A DNA stretch of 64,000 nucleotides from JANMES01 sp038229715. GTDB taxonomy: Bacteria; Planctomycetota; Phycisphaerae; Tepidisphaerales; Tepidisphaeraceae. The notes under the pieces are model-generated. The model saw only the letters and a list, made by a program, of their open reading frames with translations. It was not told the origin of the DNA and ran no database searches. The stretch covers positions 1 through 64,000 of the forward strand of contig JBBROD010000014.1 of assembly GCA_038229715.1 (NCBI GenBank). The letters run 5' to 3'. The position numbers and the translations under genes were made by a program. This document shows positions 7,833 through 15,409 of this stretch, piece after piece (the stretch's first letter is position 1; the number at the start of each line of letters is the position of its first letter).

Positions 7833-9422
7833 ATGATTTTGTCTCTTGCTGCAATCGGCAACCCCTTTATCCCCGGCTGGACTGAGCTGCGCCCGTTCAT
7901 CGCGGAACTCACGCTCATCTGCACGATCGTGGCAGTGCTGCTGACGCCGTTCTTTACCAAAAAATCTAACGTCGCCTGCGCGCTGGTCGCATTGATCGGG
8001 CTGGGTGTGGCGCTGGCGTCGCTGCTGCTGGTCGGGCCCGACGCCGGGGCGCAGATCAAGCAGTTCTCGCCGATGCTGGTGGCCGATCCGATTTCGTTCC
8101 TCTGGAAAGTCCTGCTGCTGCTGTTCGTGATCGGCATTGTGATGCTGTGGTTCGCCACCAGCGCCGCCGACATGCACGAAGGCGACGGCCCCGAGTTCTT
8201 CGTCCTGCTGCTGGGCGCCACCACCGGCATGGCGTTCATGTCGTCTGCCAACAACCTGCTGATGCTGTTGCTGTCGATCGAACTCGCCAGCTTCCCCAGC
8301 TACGTGCTGGCCGGGTTCCGCAAGACGCACAAAACCGGGGCGGAAGCGTCGCTCAAGTACGTGCTGTTCGGCGCTGCCACCAGCGCGGTGATGACGTACG
8401 GCATGTCGCTGCTGTACGGGTTGTACGGCACGCTCAACCTCTCCGAACTCTGCCACGCCATGCCCACCACCACCGGCGGAACGGCTTTGCTCGTCGTCGC
8501 CATTTTAGGGCTGATCGTCGGCATCGGTTTCAAGATCGCGATGGCCCCGTTCCACTTCTGGTGCCCGGACGTGTTCGAAGGCGCTTCGATGGAAGTCACC
8601 GCGTTCCTGTCGGTGGCCAGCAAAGGTGCGGCGCTGGTGCTGATGCTCCGCGTGGCGATGAACGTCGCAGATGCCTACCACTTTGCCGGCACGAGCGGCG
8701 AGTTCATGACCGCCGCCGCAGTGCTGGCGATCGTGCTTGGGTCGCTCGGGGCGCTGTCGACTTTCGTCGGCAACACCGCCGCGTACGTGCAGAACAACAT
8801 CAAGCGGCTGCTGGCGTACAGCTCGATCGCCCACGCCGGCTACATGCTGTGCGCGATCTCCCTGATGCTCAAAGCCGGCGTGACGACCGACCCCGCGTCG
8901 ATTGCCGGCCGCACGATTTTGTACTACCTCGCGGTCTACCTGTTCATGAACCTCGGCGCGTTCACAGTCGCGGGCCTGGTGCTGAAGCAGACCGGCGTTG
9001 AGACGCTCGATGGCTACGCCGGCCTCGGCCGCCGCAACCCGGTGCTGGCCGTTTGCATGGCGCTGTTCATGTTCAGCTTCGTCGGACTTCCCCCGCTGGC
9101 CGGATTCACCGCCAAGTTCAACATCCTCGTCGCGCTCCTGCAGTCCGGCGGGTGGTGGTGGGCGCTGGTGCTGGTGATCGCCGTCAACACGGTGCTCAGC
9201 CTGTACTTCTACATGCGTGTGGTGCGCTCGATGTTCCTGATCGACTCCGACCAGCCGGCCTTCACGGGCAATCCGCTCGGCGTGGCCATGGCGCTCATGT
9301 GCGCCATCATGCTGCTGGTGATGTTCTTCGGCAGCAACCCGCTCAGCACACTGACCAAAAACTATGGCCACCTGCAGTTGAGTGGCAATACGCCCGTGCC
9401 GGCTAACGTCGCGATGAAGTAA
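7833..9422 (+). CDS. nuoN: NADH-quinone oxidoreductase subunit N
   Basis: A 529-residue, almost wholly hydrophobic protein with about 14 transmembrane helices. It belongs to the proton-translocating antiporter-like (Proton_antipo_M) family of complex I subunits. Typical NuoN segments include NNLLMLLLSIELASFPSYVL, AMAPFHFWCPDVFEGA, NIKRLLAYSSIAHAGYML and FVGLPPLAGFTAKFNIL. The product is part of the membrane arm of NADH dehydrogenase and helps pump protons during quinone reduction. ATG 7833 is chosen because an upstream in-frame GTG (7725) would read through the recombinase tail. NuoN usually follows nuoM at the end of the nuo operon; here the upstream neighbour is the mobile island, so nuoN is cut off from any nuoM within this window. 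Confidence 0.93.
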   Translation: MILSLAAIGNPFIPGWTELRPFIAELTLICTIVAVLLTPFFTKKSNVACALVALIGLGVALASLLLVGPDAGAQIKQFSPMLVADPISFLWKVLLLLFVIGIVMLWFATSAADMHEGDGPEFFVLLLGATTGMAFMSSANNLLMLLLSIELASFPSYVLAGFRKTHKTGAEASLKYVLFGAATSAVMTYGMSLLYGLYGTLNLSELCHAMPTTTGGTALLVVAILGLIVGIGFKIAMAPFHFWCPDVFEGASMEVTAFLSVASKGAALVLMLRVAMNVADAYHFAGTSGEFMTAAAVLAIVLGSLGALSTFVGNTAAYVQNNIKRLLAYSSIAHAGYMLCAISLMLKAGVTTDPASIAGRTILYYLAVYLFMNLGAFTVAGLVLKQTGVETLDGYAGLGRRNPVLAVCMALFMFSFVGLPPLAGFTAKFNILVALLQSGGWWWALVLVIAVNTVLSLYFYMRVVRSMFLIDSDQPAFTGNPLGVAMALMCAIMLLVMFFGSNPLSTLTKNYGHLQLSGNTPVPANVAMK

Positions 9423-9501
9423 AAGGGTCATTCGTCAGGAGTCCTTCGTCCGTCGGCAAAACCCGATTGGCGAACGACAAACGGCGACTGACAAATGACC
9501 A

Positions 9502-9963
9502 ATGACCAAACTCCCCACCATGTCCTCCGGCCCCGTCGCATTGGTTGACGCCTTAAGCAGCCTCGTAGAGGCCGAGTTGAACAGCCTGTTCCGCTTCATG
9601 GGCGAAGGCTCCCCGTACCTCAGCCGCACGACCGCCGAGATGCGCACGCCGATTCTGGCGATGGTCGCCGAGAGCGAGCGTCACGCCGAGGAAATCGCCG
9701 GGCTGATCGAAGCCCTCAACGGCGTCCCGCCGCTCCGCTCCGTCCAGCCGGAAGAGCAGTACCTGGCGTACCTGTCGATCAAGTTCCTGATCCCCAAGCT
9801 GATATCTGACAAAAAGCTGATGATCGAACGCAACGAAAACGTTCTGGCCTCTCTGCCGGCGGTTGATCCGACCATTACGGGCCTGATCAAGAACCACATC
9901 GCCGATCACCAGGCCGACATCACCGTGCTGGAAAAAGCGGCGGTGGACGCGGTGAAGCGGTGA
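9502..9963 (+). CDS. Ferritin-like four-helix protein, uncharacterised
   Basis: A 153-residue, highly helical protein. Acidic and His residues sit in a ferritin-like spacing: EAELNSLFRF (helix 1), AESERHAEEI with H61 (helix 2), LMIERNENV (helix 3) and NHIADHQADI (helix 4). Such diiron-type bundles occur in bacterioferritin/Dps-like and DUF2202-like proteins; I cannot choose among them. ATG 9502 is used; ATG 9520 is an alternative. It follows nuoN by 79 bp on the same strand. The separating spacer is a low-information CATTCGTC/TGACAAATGACC palindrome-like stretch, so co-transcription is uncertain. Confidence 0.6.
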   Translation: MTKLPTMSSGPVALVDALSSLVEAELNSLFRFMGEGSPYLSRTTAEMRTPILAMVAESERHAEEIAGLIEALNGVPPLRSVQPEEQYLAYLSIKFLIPKLISDKKLMIERNENVLASLPAVDPTITGLIKNHIADHQADITVLEKAAVDAVKR

Positions 9964-10012
9964 GTTTGTTGCTGCAGCGGTAGGGTGGTTTTCAACCCAC
10001 CGAGTATTCCAA

Positions 10013-10453
10013 ATGCGTCCGTGCTTCAAAACATCGTTCCTTATTCTTGCGATACTTTGCGTTGGTTGCGATTCAACGACCTCACCCTCGTTCACTTCGA
10101 TTGACATTGCAGCTTTCAAGCAACAGACTGGGCTTGCACTTCCAGATAACGCTGAGATATTGAATTACTCGTCAGGGTGGGACGAGCGTTTTTTAAAGCT
10201 GCGCATGTCCAGAAATGAAGTCGCGTCGTTCATAGCGGCCTATCCCGTTCAGATGGTCCAGGTATTTCCGAATATGGATGGTATGGAGCCGTCGAGTGTG
10301 AAATCATGGTGGCATCCGCGTGAGGTTCAATCCTTCACCGCGTTCGACGGACAATTCACATGGAAAACACGCGCCTTGGGCGGGGTTAGCGTTCTGGTTG
10401 AATCGGGGGCGACCGAACGGCCCGTTGTTTACGTGTATGTTTTCAAGTCGTAG
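10013..10453 (+). CDS. Putative lipoprotein, unknown function
   Basis: A 146-residue protein with a lipoprotein signal peptide: MRPCFKTSFLILAILCVGCD, the lipobox ending at Cys19. The mature part is soluble and contains no domain I recognise. It would be exported by Sec, lipidated and membrane-anchored (known for the signal type). It starts 50 bp after the ferritin-like gene. Base composition is visibly AT-richer than the neighbours, which may indicate a recent arrival or weak codon selection. Confidence 0.6.
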   Translation: MRPCFKTSFLILAILCVGCDSTTSPSFTSIDIAAFKQQTGLALPDNAEILNYSSGWDERFLKLRMSRNEVASFIAAYPVQMVQVFPNMDGMEPSSVKSWWHPREVQSFTAFDGQFTWKTRALGGVSVLVESGATERPVVYVYVFKS

Positions 10454-10455
10454 AT

Positions 10456-10508
10456 TGCCATTCATGGCACCAGTTTTCGATCGTGACAAAGTGTTGCCAT
10501 GAATGGCA
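10456..10508. repeat. Pair of TGCCATnnATGGCA hairpins
   Basis: Two 14-bp units, at 10456-10469 (centre TC) and 10495-10508 (centre GA), are reverse complements of each other. Each is also a 6-bp-arm hairpin followed by CC. They lie between two convergent genes, so they may act as a bidirectional transcription barrier. No T-run is present to support an intrinsic terminator. Confidence 0.55.
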
Positions 10509-10548
10509 CCCTACACGCTCGGTTTTTGATTTCGCTTAGAGACACCGA

Positions 10549-11205
10549 TCACTTCAATTTTAGCGGATCGGCCTTCAGCGAAATGTCTACTTTGGCGGTG
10601 TCGTCGCGTAGATTGAGTTTGGCAGTAAAATTGTAAATCGCATCCGGGAACATCGGGAGCAGATCAGTCTGCGCCTTCCCAACCCATTCCTGCTTCTCAT
10701 TTTGCTCGGCGGATAGGGTTATTGATTTTACCTCGGCGGGTTTGCCTTCGGTGGTTTTGATGATCAATTGGCCCCGATCAATCTCAACCTTGCGCAACGT
10801 GTTGAGTAGTGTCTCGATCGTTGTCAGGTCCGGCTGCGTCGTCGGGCGAGTTGCGGGCTGCGTGGTCGGACGCGGATCGAGCGCCAGGTTCAGTACCGGT
10901 TTGTCCATTCGGATCGCCTTCATCGCCAATGGCTTGGCGGGATCGAGTGGCCCGTCGGGCCATAGGGTGATTCGGTCGGCGGTAAGCAAGGCGGGCTGGC
11001 CGGTCTCAGGGTCACGGAATGCGACCGACGGCGAGTCGATGACGATCGACTGATCGGCTTCCATATGGATGGCCTTATAATGAACTTCAACGTCGGCCGG
11101 TGAAAACAAATCGTGAACCTGCCGTCGCCACCAGTCGGCTTCGCGGGATTCGCCAAAGCAAACGCCAGCGAGCAATAGCAGCATCGGGATGGTTCGTCGG
11201 AACAT
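10549..11205 (-). CDS. Exported protein of unknown function
   Basis: A 218-residue protein. The start at 11205 gives a signal peptide, MFRRTIPMLLLLAGVCFG, and a longer in-frame extension upstream looks non-coding. The mature part reads as alternating beta strands (VEVHYKAIHMEADQSIVIDS, DRITLWPD) split by a Thr/Gln/Pro linker (PTTQPATRPTTQP). A second beta-rich half mentions nothing catalytic. It resembles AsmA/DUF-type periplasmic beta proteins, but I cannot assign a family. It is downstream of, and on the same strand as, the M32 peptidase with 32 bp between them, so they may be co-transcribed. Confidence 0.6.
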   Translation of the reverse strand: MFRRTIPMLLLLAGVCFGESREADWWRRQVHDLFSPADVEVHYKAIHMEADQSIVIDSPSVAFRDPETGQPALLTADRITLWPDGPLDPAKPLAMKAIRMDKPVLNLALDPRPTTQPATRPTTQPDLTTIETLLNTLRKVEIDRGQLIIKTTEGKPAEVKSITLSAEQNEKQEWVGKAQTDLLPMFPDAIYNFTAKLNLRDDTAKVDISLKADPLKLK

Positions 11206-11237
11206 GATTGCACCATTCGTTTGTGGGCCCAGCCCAC

Positions 11238-12752
11238 TTACACATCGTAAAACTCGTTCGCCTTTTTGCGCAGATGCGCAAGCAGCGGCCCCGGTGACAG
11301 CGGCTTGCCGGTGATGCGTTTCGCCAACTCGCCGGCGGAGTAGGTCTTGCCGTGGGTGTGGATGTTCTTTCGCAGCCAACCCAATAGCGGGGCGAATTCG
11401 CCTTTGGCGAACATCGCGTCGAGATCGCCCAAATCTTTTCTGGCTTGCTCGAAAAATTGGGCGGCGTACAGGTTGCCCAGCGTGTAGGTGGGGAAGTAGC
11501 CGACCCCGCCGCCGGACCAGTGAACGTCCTGCAGGCAGCCGCAGGCGTCGTCGGGCGGGGTCAGGCCCAGATATTTCTGCATCCGACTATTCCACTCGGC
11601 GGGCAGGTCGATCACTTTTAAATCGCCGGCGAGCAATGCCTGTTCCAACTCGAACCGCATCAGCACGTGCAGATTGTACGTGGCCTCGTCGGCTTCGGTG
11701 CGGATCAGGCTCGGGCGGATGTCGTTGACGGCGAAGTACCAGTCGTCATCGCTGACACCTGATGTGGCCGGCGGGAAGGCAACTTTCGCTTTCGGCAGGA
11801 AGCATTTCCAGAAGCTCTTCGAGCGCCCCACGAGGTTTTCCCACAATCGCGACTGGCTCTCATGAATTCCCAGCGAGACGGCCTCGCCGCGCGGCAATCC
11901 AAAATGGGCGGATGGCAGTCCCTGGTCGTACAGCGAATGCCCGGTCTCGTGCAGCGTGCCGAAGAACGCATCGCCGAAGTAGTGTTCGTCGTAGCGGGTG
12001 GTCATCCGCGTATCGCCGACACCGAGCGAGGTGCAAAACGGGTGGACGCTACGGGCGAGCACGCCGGCGTTAAAGTCGAACCCGACGGCGGTGGCGGCTT
12101 CTCGCGCGAGCTTTTCCTGCGCATCGGCCGGGTAGTGACGCTCGAGGATTTCCACCGGCGCTTTCTTGTCGCTGGCGGTGATCTTGCCGACCAATTCCAC
12201 CAGCGGGCCGCGGAGGGATTCGAAGACGACGCGCAGGTTGGCGGATGTTTCGCCGGGCTCGTACTCGTCCAGCAGCGTGTCGTACCGGTTCTTGCCCGGC
12301 GCGACGCAGTCGGCCTCCTGTCGCTTCAGCTCGAACACTTTCTCCAGCCACGGCGCGAACGATTTGAAGTCGGACGACTTCTTCGCGCCTTCCCATGCGT
12401 TTTCTGCAAGCGAGGTGGTTTTCGACATTTCCTCCACCAGCGACGGCGGAAGTTTGGTCGCGCGATCGTACGCCCGCCGGGTGTGGTAGACGTTGACGGC
12501 GGCATCGCTGGCGGGGTCTTTCACAAGATCCGATTGCTCGACCGCCGCCAGCAACTCGCCGATCCGTGGCGACGTGAAGCGGGCGTGCGTCATCGTCGCC
12601 AGCATCGCAATCTGCGATGCCCGGTGCTCCGCCCCGGCCGGCGGACGAACGGTCCGCTCATCCCAGTGCAACACCGAACCGATCGACCCGAGCAGCGAAA
12701 TGTCGCGAAGGGTCTTTGTCAGTTCCGCATAGGCGTCGGTGGGTTGGCTCAT
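11238..12752 (-). CDS. M32-family metallocarboxypeptidase (Taq carboxypeptidase type)
   Basis: A 504-residue zinc carboxypeptidase. Family hallmarks are the HETGH zinc motif at about 268-272, HPFCTSLGVGDTRMTTRY just before it, GIHESQSRLWEN after it, and the N-terminal VLHWDERTVRPPAGAEHRA. M32 enzymes remove C-terminal amino acids broadly except Pro (family knowledge). I start at ATG 12752 (MSQPTDAYAEL) because known members begin here and are about 500 residues. An in-frame ATG at 12854 would add 34 residues that look like a signal peptide (LGVFAFISLMLIW...VQA). Neither start has a clear Shine-Dalgarno, so export remains open. Confidence 0.88.
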   Translation of the reverse strand: MSQPTDAYAELTKTLRDISLLGSIGSVLHWDERTVRPPAGAEHRASQIAMLATMTHARFTSPRIGELLAAVEQSDLVKDPASDAAVNVYHTRRAYDRATKLPPSLVEEMSKTTSLAENAWEGAKKSSDFKSFAPWLEKVFELKRQEADCVAPGKNRYDTLLDEYEPGETSANLRVVFESLRGPLVELVGKITASDKKAPVEILERHYPADAQEKLAREAATAVGFDFNAGVLARSVHPFCTSLGVGDTRMTTRYDEHYFGDAFFGTLHETGHSLYDQGLPSAHFGLPRGEAVSLGIHESQSRLWENLVGRSKSFWKCFLPKAKVAFPPATSGVSDDDWYFAVNDIRPSLIRTEADEATYNLHVLMRFELEQALLAGDLKVIDLPAEWNSRMQKYLGLTPPDDACGCLQDVHWSGGGVGYFPTYTLGNLYAAQFFEQARKDLGDLDAMFAKGEFAPLLGWLRKNIHTHGKTYSAGELAKRITGKPLSPGPLLAHLRKKANEFYDV

Positions 12753-12864
12753 GTTGTGAATTGAATCAGCTTGAACCCGATTCGTCCAGATAAGCATCAA
12801 AGAAATGAACGCGAAAACGCCGAGTCCGCCAGGATGGGAACGCCATAAATTCATAGAGTTTAGA

Positions 12865-12927
12865 CCACAGATTTTACAAGTTGCACGGATTCAATTTCAT
12901 CTGTGAAAACCGTGCAATCCGTGGTGA
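12865..12927. repeat. Imperfect palindrome (ACCACAGATT...CCGTGGT type)
   Basis: The left arm contains ACCACAGATT and TTGCACGGATT; the right arm contains AACCGTGCAATCCGTGGT, which is largely its reverse complement. It lies upstream of the M32 gene and next to the larger R1 element. Confidence 0.5.
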
Positions 12928-12952
12928 CGCTGAAGTGAATGTTGCGTAGTGA

Positions 12953-13119
12953 GTCAGTTTGAAAAACTCGCCCGTACCACGGTCCTCCGGCCCGTGCTGG
13001 TGGCGCGCGAACCTGAGAAAATTAACGTCCGTGGCTATTCCGAATCGCCCGCACGGGCCGGAGGCCCGTGGTACGGTTGAGTGCTCCAGGCAATGCGTTG
13101 CATGAAATCTCAGACTGAC
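12953..13119. repeat. R1 palindromic element, copy 1 (loop type A)
   Basis: A 167-bp element. Termini GTCAGTTTGA and TCAGACTGAC are near-perfect inverted repeats. Inside are long arms starting CCGTACCACGGTCCTCCGG and ending GCCGGAGGCCCGTGGTACGG, enclosing a loop with GGCGCGCGAACCTGAG and GGCTATTCCGAATCGCCC. It is almost identical to copy 3 at 45398-45569. It encodes no protein, and its size and termini fit a MITE or BIME-like element. Confidence 0.85.
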
Positions 13120-13254
13120 CCATTACCGAAAATGGCCGTGGCATGGGCGAGGCATGGGGACACGAAGAATCCGTCTGAAAACACACGTTATTGTACGCTG
13201 TCTCACCGCGCGGTTTCTGCTACAATCCCTAGCTCAACTTTTCACAGGATCACC

Positions 13255-14724
13255 ATGGCCAAGAAGCATCTGGACGCAGAATACAAACAAAACTTTCGCC
13301 CTGACGACGTTGCGCTCGACAAGCAGGTCGACGCCGCGCTCGCCGAGGTGTCGATGGAAGAGCTGTACGGGTTCGATAAGCCACAGGTCAGCCTCGCCAG
13401 CACCACCGGCCTGCGTAAGGGCCGCGTCGTTTCGATCAGCAAGGACGACGTCTTCGTCGATTTCGGGGGGAAGAGCCAAGGCATCGCTTCGCTCCTGCAG
13501 TTTGAAGAACCGCCCAAGGTCGGCGACGAGATCGATTTTAATGTCGAACGCTACGACAAGAGCGAGGGCCTGCTGATCCTCACTAAACGCGGCGCGCTGG
13601 CCAGCAACGTGTCGTGGGAGAACATGGAGGTCGGGCAGATTGTCGAAGGCACCGTCACCGGCGTGAACAAGGGCGGCCTTGAACTCGAGATCAAGAACAT
13701 GCGGGCGTTCATGCCCGCCGGGCAGGTCGATCTTTATTTCCAGAAGGACCTTTCCACGCTGGTCGGGCAGAAATTTCAGGTCGAGGTGACGCAGTTCGAG
13801 CGTGACGCGAAGAACCTGATCGTCAGCCGGCGGAACATCCTGGAGCGCGAGAAGGAAGAGCAGAAAAAGAAGATGCTGCTGGAGATCAGCGAAGGCCAAA
13901 TCCGCCGCGGCACGATCCGCAGCGTGATGGATTACGGCGCGTTCGTCGATCTGGGAGGCCTTGACGGGCTGCTGCACGTCAGCGAGATGACCTTCCGCCG
14001 CGGCAGAAAGCCCAGCGAATTGGTGAAGGTCGGCGATATCGTCGACGTCAAGATCATCAAGCTCGACAAGGAAACCGGCAAGATGTCGCTGAGCCTCAAG
14101 CAGGCTCGCGGGATCGATCCGTGGGCGGACGTGGCTACCAAGTACGGCGTGGGTACGATCGTGACCGGCCGCGTCAGCAACATTGAAACCTTTGGTGCGT
14201 TCATCGAAGTTGAAGAAGGCGTCGAAGGGCTTTTGCCGATCAGCGAGATGAGCTTCGCCCGCATCAATCACCCGAGCGATATCGTAAAGGTCGGCGACAC
14301 CGTGAAGCTGGCGGTCATCAAGCTCGATGAGCTGAACCGCAAGATGAGCTTCAGCCTGAAGCAGGCCGGGCCGAACCCGTGGACGACGGCGATGGAGCGG
14401 TATCATGTGGGCGCGATCGTGGACGGCAAAGTATCTCGGCTGACGGATTTCGGAGCGTTCGTCGAGCTCGAGCCGGGCCTGGAAGGGCTGGTGCACGTGA
14501 GCGAGCTGTCGAACCAACGAGTCCGGACACCGGCCGACGTGGTCAAGCCGGCGCAGGACGTGAAGGTGCGAATCCTGAGCATCGACAACGAAGCGAGGCG
14601 GATCGGCCTGTCGCTGAAACAGGCCACCGAAGCCGCCGCGGCTGCCGCCAAGGCACCAGCCGTCGAGGCAGCGCCGGTCAAGAAGAAAAAGCGCCCGGAA
14701 CTCCGCGGCGGGCTCGATTTCTAA
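13255..14724 (+). CDS. rpsA: 30S ribosomal protein S1-like, five S1 domains
   Basis: A 489-residue RNA-binding protein with five consecutive S1 (OB-fold) repeats at roughly 50-120, 130-200, 215-285, 300-370 and 387-457. Each later repeat carries the typical pattern GAFVDLGGLDGLLHVSEM, GAFIEVEEGVEGLLPISEM or GAFVELEPGLEGLVHVSEL. S1 binds mRNA on the small subunit and aids initiation (family knowledge). The tail is Lys-rich (KKKKRPELRGGLDF). ATG 13255 follows CAGGAT; an upstream extension into the R1 repeat was rejected. E. coli S1 has six domains, so this is a shorter variant. The upstream space is taken up by a palindrome and R1 copy 1. Confidence 0.88.
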   Translation: MAKKHLDAEYKQNFRPDDVALDKQVDAALAEVSMEELYGFDKPQVSLASTTGLRKGRVVSISKDDVFVDFGGKSQGIASLLQFEEPPKVGDEIDFNVERYDKSEGLLILTKRGALASNVSWENMEVGQIVEGTVTGVNKGGLELEIKNMRAFMPAGQVDLYFQKDLSTLVGQKFQVEVTQFERDAKNLIVSRRNILEREKEEQKKKMLLEISEGQIRRGTIRSVMDYGAFVDLGGLDGLLHVSEMTFRRGRKPSELVKVGDIVDVKIIKLDKETGKMSLSLKQARGIDPWADVATKYGVGTIVTGRVSNIETFGAFIEVEEGVEGLLPISEMSFARINHPSDIVKVGDTVKLAVIKLDELNRKMSFSLKQAGPNPWTTAMERYHVGAIVDGKVSRLTDFGAFVELEPGLEGLVHVSELSNQRVRTPADVVKPAQDVKVRILSIDNEARRIGLSLKQATEAAAAAAKAPAVEAAPVKKKKRPELRGGLDF

Positions 14725-14817
14725 TCCCGATGTCTAGTGCAACGACTCAGTCCGCGCGGCAAGCGCAAATTCGGCAGCTGTACTGATGGACGTCGGTGAT
14801 GTGATAGGACGACGGCC

Positions 14818-15315
14818 ATGATTCCCCTGTTCATCGGCCTGACCGCGTTCAACCTCCTCTGCCTGATCGCGACCACCTGCATGGGCTACGTGCTCTCCGG
14901 CCACGGGCAGGCCAGCACGACGCATCTGATGCTCGGTGTGCTGACGACGATGGCGTGCATCGCGGTGCATTGCATCGTCTTCACCTACTTCATCGCGACG
15001 GCCAAGTGGGTCCAGCACGCGGTGACGGTGAAATCATTGCCCCAATCGCTGGTCGATCCTACGCGGTCGTTCAAAATGCAGGCGTTCCCGGCGGCGCTGG
15101 CGGCGATGGGCATGGTGTTTCTGACCGCCATCCTCGGGGCGGCGGCCGACAACTACGCCGTCTCGCCGCGAATTCATCTGATCTCCGCGATCGCCACGAT
15201 CCTTGTCAACGCGGGAGTCGCGTGGCGCGAGTACGTTGCGATTGTGAAGAACGGGAAGCTGGTCGATGAAGTGCTCGCCCGCATCAACCTGCAAAGCCAA
15301 CCAGCGGCGTCCTAA
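14818..15315 (+). CDS. Four-helix integral membrane protein, unknown function
   Basis: A 165-residue protein with four hydrophobic helices, at about 3-25 (LFIGLTAFNLLCLIATTCMG), 37-62, 88-108 and 120-136. The N-terminal half contains several His residues (STTHLMLG, CIAVHCIVF) that could bind a cofactor, but no family motif is evident. It starts 93 bp after the S1 gene. The C-terminus is soluble (KNGKLVDEVLARINLQ). The function is not known. Confidence 0.65.
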   Translation: MIPLFIGLTAFNLLCLIATTCMGYVLSGHGQASTTHLMLGVLTTMACIAVHCIVFTYFIATAKWVQHAVTVKSLPQSLVDPTRSFKMQAFPAALAAMGMVFLTAILGAAADNYAVSPRIHLISAIATILVNAGVAWREYVAIVKNGKLVDEVLARINLQSQPAAS

Positions 15316-15409
15316 GGCTATATCCTCAGTCCGATTTTCGTTGGCGACTGAACAAGATTCGGTTAACGTCCACTCAACCAATTGAAACGGTCGTACATTG
15401 AAACAAATC

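Noticed and set aside
13234..14517. Long minus-strand frame opposite the S1-domain gene
   Set aside because: Antisense artefact of a GC-rich gene; no motif.
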